A stretch of DNA of 62,760 nt, taken from the NCBI GenBank assembly GCA_934754735.1, contig CAKVJE010000001.1, positions 1 through 62,760 on the forward strand, read 5' to 3'. This DNA comes from an uncultured Candidatus Melainabacteria bacterium (GTDB lineage Bacteria > Cyanobacteriota > Vampirovibrionia > Gastranaerophilales > Gastranaerophilaceae). Every line of letters begins with the position of its first letter. Position 1 is the first letter of the stretch. This document shows positions 18,202 through 26,409 of this stretch, piece by piece. The notes below the pieces were generated by a model. It saw only the letters and a program-made list of their open reading frames with translations. It was not told the DNA's origin and ran no database searches. Both the position numbers and the translations under genes were made by a program.

Positions 18202-19320
18202 CTATTGCTCAAAATACTTTCTAACAATTTTTTCAATTTGAATAGATGCTGTGCCGTCGCCATAAGGATTTTGAGCCTTCAAGCGGGTATTTTCTTTTGT
18301 TGAAGACAATACTTTTTCGCTTTCTGCTAAAATCATTTCATAGTCAGCACCAACAAGCTTGGAAACTCCGGCTTCAACGCCTTCTTTTCTTTCTGTTTCA
18401 TAACGCATTACAAGAGTTGGGCAAGCAAATGAAGGTGCTTCTTCTTGAATTCCGCCGGAATCAGTCAAGATAAGCTTTGCATGCTTCATTAAATAAACCA
18501 AATATGGATAATCAAGCGGAGTTAAAAGGTGAATATTTGAAAAATTACCTAAGCGCTCGTGGATTTTATTTTTAACATTTGGATTTGGGTGAACCGGAAT
18601 TACAAAAGTGTGGTCTGTGTATTTTTTAGCCAAAAAGCTTATTGCCTCTATAATTCTATCGATTCTTTCTCCATGATTTTCACGTCTGTGTGCAGTTATC
18701 AAAACTAATTTATCATCAATTCTAATTCCTTTTTCTTCATAGAATTTTTCAGAGTTTTCGATAACTTCCTTAGACAAACAGAAAAGAGCGTCAATTACAG
18801 TATTACCTACTACATGGATTTTATCTTCTGCAATATCTTCTTTTAATAAAGCTTTTTTGTTGACATCCGTTGGTGCAAAGTGTAAAGCAGCAACGCGCGA
18901 AGTCATCTGACGCATAACTTCTTCCGGAAATGGCTCGTAAATGTCATACGAACGAAGTCCTGCTTCTACATGGAATACGGGAATCTTGTGATAAAAACTT
19001 GTTAAAGCTCCGCACAAAACGGTCATTGTATCGCCTTGAACAATTGTCGCGTCAATTTCATGCTCGGAAAATACTTTATCCAAAGATGTAAGAATTCTAG
19101 CTTGAACAGATGACAGTGATTGATTTTCTCTCATGCAATCAAGATTAATGTCAGCCTTCAAACCGAAATAAGCAAGAGTTTGGTTTGAAAGTTGTTTTTG
19201 TTGTTCTGTATTACAAATAATCACGTTATAATCTTGCGGATACTTCTTCATTTCAAGTATTACAGGCGCAAGTTTTATAATTTCCGGACGTGTTCCAAAT
19301 ATAAAAATAATGTTCTTCAT
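18202..19320 (-). CDS. wecB: UDP-N-acetylglucosamine 2-epimerase (non-hydrolysing)
   Basis: It interconverts UDP-GlcNAc and UDP-ManNAc, a precursor for surface polysaccharides. Family text includes FIFGTRPEIIKLAPVI at the N-terminus, VQGDTMTVL, HVEAGLRSYD, EVMRQMTSRVA, TAHRRENHGERI, and LTDSGGIQEEAPSFACPTLV with the catalytic-site residues. The length (372 aa) is standard. The ATG at 19320 has no SD; TATAAT ends 6 nt upstream. It lies close to ugd and uxs, in keeping with a nucleotide-sugar neighbourhood. Confidence 0.95.
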   Translation of the reverse strand: MKNIIFIFGTRPEIIKLAPVILEMKKYPQDYNVIICNTEQQKQLSNQTLAYFGLKADINLDCMRENQSLSSVQARILTSLDKVFSEHEIDATIVQGDTMTVLCGALTSFYHKIPVFHVEAGLRSYDIYEPFPEEVMRQMTSRVAALHFAPTDVNKKALLKEDIAEDKIHVVGNTVIDALFCLSKEVIENSEKFYEEKGIRIDDKLVLITAHRRENHGERIDRIIEAISFLAKKYTDHTFVIPVHPNPNVKNKIHERLGNFSNIHLLTPLDYPYLVYLMKHAKLILTDSGGIQEEAPSFACPTLVMRYETERKEGVEAGVSKLVGADYEMILAESEKVLSSTKENTRLKAQNPYGDGTASIQIEKIVRKYFEQ

Positions 19321-19326
19321 AAGAAT

Positions 19327-19332
19327 ATTATA
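19327..19332 (-). promoter_or_regulatory. -10 box of wecB, predicted leaderless
   Basis: TATAAT on the minus strand ends 6 nt before the ATG at 19320. No SD is present and the -35 is weak. Confidence 0.5.
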
Positions 19333-19408
19333 CTATAAAATTTTAATTCCAACTTTTGTTATAGTTTTTTTATATTTTTAGGTAGTTCTTATAAGTTGAA
19401 TAAAAACT

Positions 19409-19414
19409 TATAAT
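19409..19414 (+). promoter_or_regulatory. -10 box of the STAS-like gene, predicted leaderless
   Basis: TATAAT ends 6 nt before the ATG at 19421. No SD; the -35 is weak. Confidence 0.5.
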
Positions 19415-19420
19415 ATTATT

Positions 19421-19744
19421 ATGGAAATAAAAATTTCTGATAAATATTGTATAATTACCCCATTTAGTCCTAAATTAAACGAATATGAGGCTAATAAAAT
19501 TGCGAAAGAGATTAATCCAAATCTAAGAGTAGGGCTTGATTTGAGTTATGTTACGGATTGCACTATTGATTTTCTTGATAAAATAAGTAATGTTAAAAAT
19601 CTTTCGCTGTTTAATATTTCATCTGATATTTTTACTTTGTTAAGCGTCATGAATTTAGATAAAAAATTGAATCTTTTCGTTAGTGAATTAGATTTTTTAG
19701 ACGACCAACATAGAATTATAAATCGTAAATTTAGTATTGTTTAA
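19421..19744 (+). CDS. Small STAS-like protein
   Basis: This 107-residue protein has the alternating strand/helix pattern of a stand-alone STAS domain: an N-terminal strand pair, VGLDLSYVTDCTIDFLDKI (the place where anti-sigma antagonists have a conserved D/S loop), LSLFNISSDIFTLLSVMNLD and KLNLFVSELDFL. STAS proteins often act in partner-switch control of sigma factors. No anti-sigma kinase is next to it and the phosphorylatable Ser is not evident, so the role is open. Confidence 0.5.
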   Translation: MEIKISDKYCIITPFSPKLNEYEANKIAKEINPNLRVGLDLSYVTDCTIDFLDKISNVKNLSLFNISSDIFTLLSVMNLDKKLNLFVSELDFLDDQHRIINRKFSIV

Positions 19745-19840
19745 AATGTTGTTTTCTTGAAACGTGAATATCAATAAAATTATTTTATTCTTGACTGATT
19801 GTAACTTTCAACTCCTGTAATAGAATAGGAGATATTAAAA

Positions 19841-20086
19841 ATGCAAAACAAAATTATATTAGAATTACCTGATAAAACAGAAATTACAATCGATAATGTT
19901 AATTTTATAAAAATTGAAGGTTCAAATAATACAATTAGAATTAAAGCAGAAAGCGTTGCAAGTTTTAAAGCGCTCAAAGGCTTGTAAATTGCCGGAAATC
20001 CAGCACAAATAGTAAAACGAAATATTAATTGGGATTTTAGAAATATACAGAATTATGAATTATATAGAAAAGGACAATTGCAATAA
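19841..20086 (+). pseudogene. Remnant of a hexapeptide-repeat acyltransferase (internally deleted)
   Basis: An ATG at 19841 with SD AGGAG opens a 48-codon frame ending at TAA 19985-19987. The same frame continues after the stop with IAGNPAQIVKRNINWDF and ends at 20086. That second part is the typical C-terminal tail of LbH (CatB-like) acyltransferases, where (V)AGNPAKIVK follows the last hexapeptide coil. The first part (IKIEGSNNTIRIKA) resembles the N-terminal lead-in of such enzymes. The hexapeptide core is missing, so I read this as a decayed gene joined by an internal deletion plus a stop. The 48-aa frame could still be expressed as a small protein. Confidence 0.5.
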
Positions 20087-20094
20087 TAATTAAA

Positions 20095-20121
20095 TGTAAA
20101 TATTTTGTAACAATTTGTATA
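20095..20121 (+). promoter_or_regulatory. Three TGTAAM-type direct repeats upstream of the 20174 gene
   Basis: TGTAAA (20095), TGTAAC (20106) and TGTATA (20116) are spaced 11 and 10 bp. The last pair reads TTTGTAAC-AA-TTTGTATA, the reverse form of the cyanobacterial HLR1 element bound by RpaB. A -10 box (TATACT, 20152-20157) lies 36 bp downstream of the last repeat. Confidence 0.45.
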
Positions 20122-20173
20122 TAAAAGTCAATTTTCGTTCTTCAGATGTTTTATACTTGTAGGAAGAAGTGTT

Positions 20174-20770
20174 ATGAATATACAGCCGATACAATATAAT
20201 AGCGTTTCCATGCAAGGGAAAAAACCTGATAGGGCGTGGGACAAGTTTAAACGTCGAATGGCTCAAAAAGTCATTGACGTTCTTCCTTCGCATACGCAAA
20301 AAGAAACTCCGAGAAAGCTCGAAGAGTGGAATAAGTTTGACAACTGGGTTTCTAAACCTGCACAAAACCGCGCTATTATGGGCGCAACAGCTATCATAAC
20401 ACAGCCCGCAATCGACTATAATAACCATAAAGTTGACAAAGAAACTCGACGAGTTGCTAGAAATAGAACTATTGCAAAAATCATTGTAGGAACATGTGTC
20501 GGTATCATGGTAAGAGGTTCAGCTTATAAAGCTGTAACAAATATGACCAATATAGCAGGTAAGACTAAATTCAGCAAAGCTCTTTTGCCTAAAAAATCTT
20601 TAACAGAAATCGCAAATAACGAAAAGTTCTTAAAGAACTATAGAAGTGCATTATCAAGCTCACTCGCTATACTTGCAATGTGTGTAACCAATTTTGTTCT
20701 TGATGCACCACTAACAGTATTGTTAACCAACAGATTAAACGCAAAGAAAGGAGATGAAAAACATGAATAA
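20174..20770 (+). CDS. Membrane protein of unknown function with short N-terminal tag
   Basis: I do not recognise a family. The 198-residue protein begins MNIQPIQYNSVSMQGKKPD, the tag-like start also seen in the proteins at 40235, 49881 and 60708. A basic amphipathic stretch (~20-60) and two or three hydrophobic segments (~85-100, ~115-140, ~160-185) follow. SD AGGAAG precedes the ATG. It overlaps the next gene, which has a similar size and membrane layout, so the two probably form a complex or arose by duplication (inference). Confidence 0.65.
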   Translation: MNIQPIQYNSVSMQGKKPDRAWDKFKRRMAQKVIDVLPSHTQKETPRKLEEWNKFDNWVSKPAQNRAIMGATAIITQPAIDYNNHKVDKETRRVARNRTIAKIIVGTCVGIMVRGSAYKAVTNMTNIAGKTKFSKALLPKKSLTEIANNEKFLKNYRSALSSSLAILAMCVTNFVLDAPLTVLLTNRLNAKKGDEKHE

Positions 20771-21323
20771 TTCTCCTTTGCAAAAAGGCTTACAATGGGT
20801 TTACAATAACTTTAAGAAGAATACAGCCACAATGCTTGTTGTAACAGGAACTATCGGTTGGGGTTTATCTTCACTTGCGCAAATTGGAGCTGTAATGTTT
20901 AACCCTAAAATTTCGCGCGAGCAAAAGAGTTTCTTAGTTCCACAAGAGTTTTTGGATGCAGTTGTTAACATTGGTTCGTTCTTTTTAGTAACTCAAGCTA
21001 CTAAAAAAATCATATCCAAAATGGCATCTACAGGTAAAATAGCACCAACAAAAGTTAGACAATTTTTGAACAAAAATAAAGTTTATGGCGACAAAGTCGG
21101 CAAATTATCTTTAGACTTGGATGAAGTTTTGAAAAACGAATCAAAGTTCCCAAAAGAATCTTATTACACATACAAGAATTTTGCTACAACAGTTGGAACC
21201 GTTGGTGCAAGTATTTTGTCATCAAATATTATTACTCCTGTTCTTAGAAATACAATGGCTTCTGATATTCAGAAAAAATACTTAAACAACCGTCCGCAAA
21301 GTTCTGACAGAATGCGTGTTTAA
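20763..21323 (+). CDS. Membrane protein of unknown function, partner of the upstream gene
   Basis: 186 residues from the ATG at 20763. An ATG at 20754 is in frame but sits directly on the SD AAAGGAG, while 20763 has 9-nt spacing, so I choose the latter. Hydrophobic segments lie at ~20-45, ~65-85 and ~140-160 (TVGTVGASILSSNIITPVL), separated by basic loops. The gene overlaps the upstream stop by 8 nt. No motif indicates a function. Confidence 0.65.
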   Translation: MNNSPLQKGLQWVYNNFKKNTATMLVVTGTIGWGLSSLAQIGAVMFNPKISREQKSFLVPQEFLDAVVNIGSFFLVTQATKKIISKMASTGKIAPTKVRQFLNKNKVYGDKVGKLSLDLDEVLKNESKFPKESYYTYKNFATTVGTVGASILSSNIITPVLRNTMASDIQKKYLNNRPQSSDRMRV

Positions 21324-21345
21324 TTCACTATGGAAACTCATTCCA

Positions 21346-22377
21346 CTAACTAAATATCAAGTTTGAATTTAGATGTTTCAATTGTTTGCGCATTTCATCG
21401 GCTTTGTCACTCAAATTTTCTCGGCGATAAATCTCCATTGCGATTTTATAATTTTCTTCCGCATCTGTTTTGTATTCAGGATTATCATATCCGGACATCA
21501 ATTGAAGAGTTTGGGCAAGCAGTACGTAAGCTTCCGGTTTATTCGGATTTATCTCTATTGCACGTTCAAAACATTCTTTTGAATCAATAATATGCCCTTC
21601 TATATGGTTCTTGTATCCTTCTAAAATTGAAAACGGATAAGCAAATAAATTTTGTTTATCAAAAATCTTTAACTCAAGTAAAAAACAAATTTCCATTAAA
21701 TCTTTTTCTTTGTACATATCTGTAAATCTAAAATGCGAAATAAAGTATTTTGGAAATACTGAATCAATTTTTTTCAAAATTTCATTTTGTTTATCAACTT
21801 GGTTTGCCATTCCATAAATAGTTGCTTCTTTTAACAATTTAATCGGGTTATCTTTATCAATCAAATCAATAAGTTCAAGCAATTTTAACGCTCTTGAAAG
21901 TTCGTCATTTGCCAAAGTTTGCGCGACTTCTTTAAACAAAAATTGAATAGTTTTATATTTGTTAAATTCAAAAATATCCATTATAAAATTTTTTGCAACG
22001 TCAATTTCACCGGAATAAACAAAAGAAAGAAACTTAATTCGTTTTACATCAAAATTTGATTCATCCCAAGTTAAAATTTTGTCAGCATCTTTTATTGCTT
22101 CATAAAAATTTGCGATTTCAAAATTCAACATCAAGCGTTCGTAATATGCTTCTTCTTTTTTTGCACAATGAGTAATTACGTACGTGAAATCCGAATATGC
22201 GTCATCCAACATTAGCAATTTATGACAAAGTCTACCGCGTTTCAAAAAAGTTTCAGAAGGTTTATATTCTTGTCTTATCAAATAATTAAGCTTTTCTAAC
22301 GCCAAATCAAAATTATTTTCAGCGATACATTTATCTATAGATTTTAAACATACTAAACATTTAATATTATCAAGCAT
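21346..22377 (-). CDS. TPR-repeat protein
   Basis: This 343-residue all-helical protein has degenerate tetratricopeptide repeats, clearest near the C-terminus (IDSKECFERAIEINPNKPEA, then YVLLAQTLQLM). The ATG at 22377 has SD AGGGA; an in-frame ATG at 22416 lacks one. The N-terminus carries two close Cys (CLVCLKSIDKC), which may be chance or a metal site. Function unknown; TPR proteins scaffold complexes. It follows dnaA in the same direction but has its own SD. Confidence 0.75.
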   Translation of the reverse strand: MLDNIKCLVCLKSIDKCIAENNFDLALEKLNYLIRQEYKPSETFLKRGRLCHKLLMLDDAYSDFTYVITHCAKKEEAYYERLMLNFEIANFYEAIKDADKILTWDESNFDVKRIKFLSFVYSGEIDVAKNFIMDIFEFNKYKTIQFLFKEVAQTLANDELSRALKLLELIDLIDKDNPIKLLKEATIYGMANQVDKQNEILKKIDSVFPKYFISHFRFTDMYKEKDLMEICFLLELKIFDKQNLFAYPFSILEGYKNHIEGHIIDSKECFERAIEINPNKPEAYVLLAQTLQLMSGYDNPEYKTDAEENYKIAMEIYRRENLSDKADEMRKQLKHLNSNLIFS

Positions 22378-22447
22378 AATTGAATCCCTAATTTCATTAT
22401 GATTTAAATGTATCACAATGTCGAAATATTGGCGAGTGCCTAGCAGA

Positions 22448-23830
22448 CTAAACTACTTTTAATGCTTGCTTAATCTCCCTTATGGCAGTTGCAATTTCCG
22501 GATTAGCCTTTTCTTTTCTAATCTTTTCATAAGCATACATAATTGTAGTATGTTTTTTATTATAATATTCTGCAATATTTTCGAAACTTTGGTTAGTGAT
22601 TTCCCGACATAAGAAAATAGACATGTGTCTTGCAATGGCAACGTTTTGACCTCTTGCAGAACCCTTTATATCTTTTAATTCTACACCATAATAGTTCGCG
22701 GTAACTTCTGCTATTTTTTCAAAATCAATGTTTTCATCATCATCTTTGCATTTCAAAACTTCTTTTGCTAAATCTAATGTTAAAGGCTCTCCTGAAATTT
22801 CAGAATAAGCACAAACCTTTGTAAATGCGCCTTCCAATTCTCTTACATTATTAGAAAAATGACGAGCAACATACAATAACGCTTTTTCATCGCATTGAAC
22901 ATCATTATCACGCGCAATTTTTCTGATAATTTCAAGTCTTGTCTCCAAATCAGGCGGAGTTAGTTCAATCATTAATCCCATTTCAAATCTTGAGCAAAGT
23001 GCAGCTGTAAGTTTTGGAATTTCTTTTGGAACTCTATCTGAAGTAATTACTATTTGTTTTCCTTTGTTATAAAGGCTATCAAATGTGTATTGCAGATTTT
23101 CCATTGACTTCATTTTTGATTCAATAAACTGAATATCATCAATCAAAATAATATCAATATTCGTATATTTTCTATTGAATTTGGTCATGCTTTCAACATT
23201 ACCGTTCATTTTACGGCTGTGCGCGATATAGTCATTAACATAATCGTCAGTTTTTGTATATTTAACTCTTAATTTTGGGTTATTAAATATTGTATAGTGC
23301 CCAATTGCTTGCATCAAATGAGTTTTTCCTAAGCCTGAATTTCCATATATAAATAGCGGATTGTATTTTGTTGCAGGATGTTCTGCAACAGCTTTTGCAG
23401 CTGCGTATGCAAATTTACTGTTATCACCTATAACAAAATTTTCGAATTTATATTTAAGATTAAGATTTGAAGAAGATTGCATATTGCTTAAATTTTCCAT
23501 TGCAACTTCTTTAAGATTTTTTTCACTAATCTTTTTTTGAATTTTTTCTGTTTCTTTTTTTAGAGTTTTAGCTGCATTTTCATCATAAATTATAACAAAA
23601 CGCGCATTTTGTTCGCCGGATACTTTTTGCAAAGCAGAATTCATCTGCTCATAATGATTGCGCCTCAATAAATCGCGTCCCATCATTTGACCGGTAACAA
23701 CAGTTAAAACGCCTTTATCAAAACCTGACACTTCAAGTGGATAAATCCAAGGATGAGCATTTTCGGGCAATGTACTGATTAATTCTTCTTTGACTTGCTC
23801 CCAAAAACGTTTTAATTCTATATTTTCCAT
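22448..23830 (-). CDS. dnaA: Chromosomal replication initiator DnaA
   Basis: AAA+ initiator that binds DnaA boxes and opens oriC. The 460-residue chain has the N-terminal DnaB/DnaD-contact domain (FWEQVKEELISTLPENAHPWI), a linker, Walker A GNSGLGKTH (~163-171), Walker B DIILIDDIQFI, sensor text SRFEMGLMIELTPPDLETR, and a C-terminal domain ARHMSIFLCREIT. The DnaA-box signature loop reads NKKHTTIMYA where most bacteria have GGRDHTT, so the usual Asp is Lys. dnaN is not adjacent. TATAGA ends 5 nt before the ATG with no SD, and the tRNA-Cys gene ends 30 nt upstream on the same strand. I found no consensus DnaA-box cluster nearby. Confidence 0.95.
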   Translation of the reverse strand: MENIELKRFWEQVKEELISTLPENAHPWIYPLEVSGFDKGVLTVVTGQMMGRDLLRRNHYEQMNSALQKVSGEQNARFVIIYDENAAKTLKKETEKIQKKISEKNLKEVAMENLSNMQSSSNLNLKYKFENFVIGDNSKFAYAAAKAVAEHPATKYNPLFIYGNSGLGKTHLMQAIGHYTIFNNPKLRVKYTKTDDYVNDYIAHSRKMNGNVESMTKFNRKYTNIDIILIDDIQFIESKMKSMENLQYTFDSLYNKGKQIVITSDRVPKEIPKLTAALCSRFEMGLMIELTPPDLETRLEIIRKIARDNDVQCDEKALLYVARHFSNNVRELEGAFTKVCAYSEISGEPLTLDLAKEVLKCKDDDENIDFEKIAEVTANYYGVELKDIKGSARGQNVAIARHMSIFLCREITNQSFENIAEYYNKKHTTIMYAYEKIRKEKANPEIATAIREIKQALKVV

Positions 23831-23860
23831 ACAACTCTATATTGATTTGTTAAATAAAAA

Positions 23861-23931
23861 AGGCGACACCCAGATTCGAACTGGGGGTAAAAGCTTTGCA
23901 GGCTTCTGCCTTACCACTTGGCCATGTCGCC
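23861..23931 (-). tRNA. tRNA-Cys (anticodon GCA)
   Basis: On the minus strand GGCGACA pairs with TGTCGCC as the acceptor stem, with the D arm GGCC-AAGTGGTAA-GGC, anticodon stem GAAGC/GCTTT around the loop CTGCAAA (anticodon GCA) and T arm CCCAG-TTCGAAT-CTGGG. The discriminator base is U, as expected for tRNA-Cys. CCA is not encoded. A T-run follows directly, then dnaA in the same direction. Confidence 0.95.
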
Positions 23932-23980
23932 ATAAGAACATGATATTACAAACATATCCAATTTGCAAGAGAAAGTTTAT

Positions 23981-24015
23981 ATTTAGAAAGCGGGGGATTC
24001 ACCCCCACTCTAAAT
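23981..24015. terminator. Terminator hairpin after the GH13 gene
   Basis: Nested stems ATTTAGA/TCTAAAT and GGGGG/CCCCC around ATTCA lie just after the GH13 stop codon (minus strand). It also insulates the tRNA gene. Confidence 0.6.
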
Positions 24016-24016
24016 A

Positions 24017-26260
24017 TTAATCAATCTTTTTTAGAATAACGATGCTATTTGGTGCTAAAGACAAATTTTGATTCATATTTGTAATAGGAACTCTGTTTTT
24101 ATTTGTATAACCGGAACCACCATATTTTAAATCGTCACTATTCAAGACTTCTTCCCATTTACTATCTTGCGGGAAATTATAGTAGCTATAATTTTTATCC
24201 AAGAAACCATTACCGAAATGCTTTAATATTAATAATTCATCATTACCATATTTAAGCGTATGAATATGAACATTGTGATTATGATCTTTATAGGTAGAAT
24301 TAATTTCACCCTCAGCCATTGCTGGACATTCATCTAATAAATTTCTCAAATCTCTATTAAAAGCTTGCATTTCACTAGGAACATCCTTAAATAAACCTTC
24401 ATATTTAACTCTACCAACTACAGAATCAGGGCGTGCCACTTCTTCTAATGTGTCATAACCTTTTTCTCCAGACCAATTTGCATTTGGATCTTTTTCTCTT
24501 TCATATCTTGTATCGGATAATTCTCGGAAGAATTTAAAATGTGATAAATCAGCATCATCATCACCCTGGAAAAACATCTTTGGACCTGGAGTCGTCATAA
24601 ATACTCCGGTAAGTAATTTCTGTTTTGCAAGTGCAGTTTTAAAAGTATTCGTTAAATCATCCTTAGATATAAATCTTGTCAAACCACATTCTTTTTCTGC
24701 TTTATCCAATTCGGCATCTGTCATATTTGCAAAATCCTTTGAAACTATAAGTTCACAAAGTTTTTGCGCAGCTTGTGCAGCTCTTTGACCTTTTTCACCA
24801 TCAGAATTTCCATTAACTGCTGAAAACAGGTAAAAATGTCTTACTAAATATTTTGGTAAGAAACGAGTTCCGTCTTCATTACCGATTTCATCATGGCTGT
24901 AAGCATATTTAACTCTGAAATGCGAACTTTTCAAGAACCATTCAACATCATCCAATCTGCTTGGATTTGAATCCAATACAGCTTTTGAAATTGCGTCTTT
25001 ATATTCTGAATCCCACTCGCTATCAAATCCAATACTTCTTGGAGAAGTATTATCTCTATATGCGATATTATCATCTATTCTATTTATTTCTTGTTCATGT
25101 GTAAGATTTGGATTGTTGTAATAACTCGTAATTTCGTGTCTCTTATGCATGTGGTCTTCTGCAATCAAGAACACATCCGGATTGTGGTGATTTACTTCTA
25201 ATGCAATTTCTCTTAATAAATAATCAGAACCAGTGTAATATGGGTTAGTTAAATCAAATCTTAAACCATCAACCTTAAATTCATTTGCCCACCAAAGAGC
25301 AGCATTAGTCATCCAATCCCTAACATATCTGCTATTATCACCTTCATAGTTTAACAAGTTGCCAAACGCTCCAGATCCTTTAATATAAGGACCAGTTTGA
25401 GCAAGAAAATCACCATCAGGACCCATGTGGTTTGGAACCATATCAATAATTACATTCAAACCTTTTCCATGAATATAATCAACAAGTTCTTTCAACTTGT
25501 CCGGTCCGCCCAAGTTTTCATTAGCGGCAAATTTATCAACACCGTCATATCCCCATTGCTTTGAGAATGTATTTTCTACAGGCATAAGTTCAATTGCAGT
25601 TGCAAATCCTTTAGATGCAATTTTATCAATTTGTGTTTTTGCAGCTTCAAATGTACCTTCTTTAGACAAAGTTGGTATATTTACTTCTTCAATAATTAAT
25701 TTATCAAGTCCTCTTAAACTCTTTTCAGGTTGTCTTGTAATACGTTTTGTATTGCTTTTATCAAACCAATCTAAGTGCTTCCATTCATATCCTTCTTGGT
25801 TATAAATAGAACTCCAGCCTAAAATATTTTCTTGTCTTTTTGCATAAGGATCTTTTACTAAATTAATGTCATTATCTTTTGTAACAACTACAAATCTATA
25901 TTTGTCATCCGGCTTAGCTTGAATATCATTTGCGGTAAATACTCCATTACCTTTATTTTCCATAGGATAAACTTCGGAATCTTTGTTTGCAGCAGATACT
26001 GTAAAAGCACCGGCTCCTGCAGATATTACACTAATTAAGCGGTCTCTGATATTACCTAGTTTTGCATTTAAATTTTTACCAACTTCTACAAATACTGCTT
26101 TCGCATCAGGAAAAGAAAATAGTTTGAAATTTGTTTTTCCTGTTTCTTTTATATAATTTGCGCCCCAACTGGCATGTTCTGACCAATTTCGTTGAAAATT
26201 CGGTTGACGATTTTGTTTTTTTTGAATACCAAGTCCTGAATTAATGTTTTGTACTCTCAT
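24017..26260 (-). CDS. GH13 alpha-glucan enzyme (trehalohydrolase/branching-enzyme-like)
   Basis: After an unusual N-terminal stretch (~1-45, containing NRQPNFQRNWSEHASWG) the protein has a beta-sandwich domain and a GH13 barrel. WGYDGVDKFAANENLGGPD and IIDMVPNHMG lead to the catalytic triad: nucleophile D336 (VDGLRFDLT), acid E368 (FLIAEDHM) and D457 (YSHDEIGNED). The order resembles malto-oligosyltrehalose trehalohydrolase or GlgB, so it likely acts on glycogen or maltodextrin; the exact reaction is uncertain. No signal peptide is visible. SD AGGAG precedes the ATG. It is 747 aa, longer than typical TreZ, with extra insertions around 500-560. Confidence 0.8.
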   Translation of the reverse strand: MRVQNINSGLGIQKKQNRQPNFQRNWSEHASWGANYIKETGKTNFKLFSFPDAKAVFVEVGKNLNAKLGNIRDRLISVISAGAGAFTVSAANKDSEVYPMENKGNGVFTANDIQAKPDDKYRFVVVTKDNDINLVKDPYAKRQENILGWSSIYNQEGYEWKHLDWFDKSNTKRITRQPEKSLRGLDKLIIEEVNIPTLSKEGTFEAAKTQIDKIASKGFATAIELMPVENTFSKQWGYDGVDKFAANENLGGPDKLKELVDYIHGKGLNVIIDMVPNHMGPDGDFLAQTGPYIKGSGAFGNLLNYEGDNSRYVRDWMTNAALWWANEFKVDGLRFDLTNPYYTGSDYLLREIALEVNHHNPDVFLIAEDHMHKRHEITSYYNNPNLTHEQEINRIDDNIAYRDNTSPRSIGFDSEWDSEYKDAISKAVLDSNPSRLDDVEWFLKSSHFRVKYAYSHDEIGNEDGTRFLPKYLVRHFYLFSAVNGNSDGEKGQRAAQAAQKLCELIVSKDFANMTDAELDKAEKECGLTRFISKDDLTNTFKTALAKQKLLTGVFMTTPGPKMFFQGDDDADLSHFKFFRELSDTRYEREKDPNANWSGEKGYDTLEEVARPDSVVGRVKYEGLFKDVPSEMQAFNRDLRNLLDECPAMAEGEINSTYKDHNHNVHIHTLKYGNDELLILKHFGNGFLDKNYSYYNFPQDSKWEEVLNSDDLKYGGSGYTNKNRVPITNMNQNLSLAPNSIVILKKID

Positions 26261-26310
26261 TTTTTCTCCTAATACACACTTATTTATTTTGTTTTAATTT
26301 TTTTGTCTTT

Positions 26311-26329
26311 GTTGGGCTAAAAACCCAAC
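26311..26329. other. Hairpin between era and the GH13 gene
   Basis: GTTGGG and CCCAAC form a 6-bp stem with a 7-nt loop in the 149-nt gap. It could terminate era or act in the GH13 leader; on the minus strand no U-run follows, which weakens the terminator reading. Confidence 0.4.
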
Positions 26330-26409
26330 TACTTTGTTTTTAAAGGCTAAACCCTTATTCAAATTTCTAAATTAAGTAATAAGATAAAAACTCGTAAAAA
26401 TTTTTTTTG

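Noticed and set aside
23830..24016. Replication origin beside dnaA
   Set aside because: I saw no cluster of TTATCCACA-type boxes and no dnaN; the gap is filled by tRNA-Cys and a terminator.
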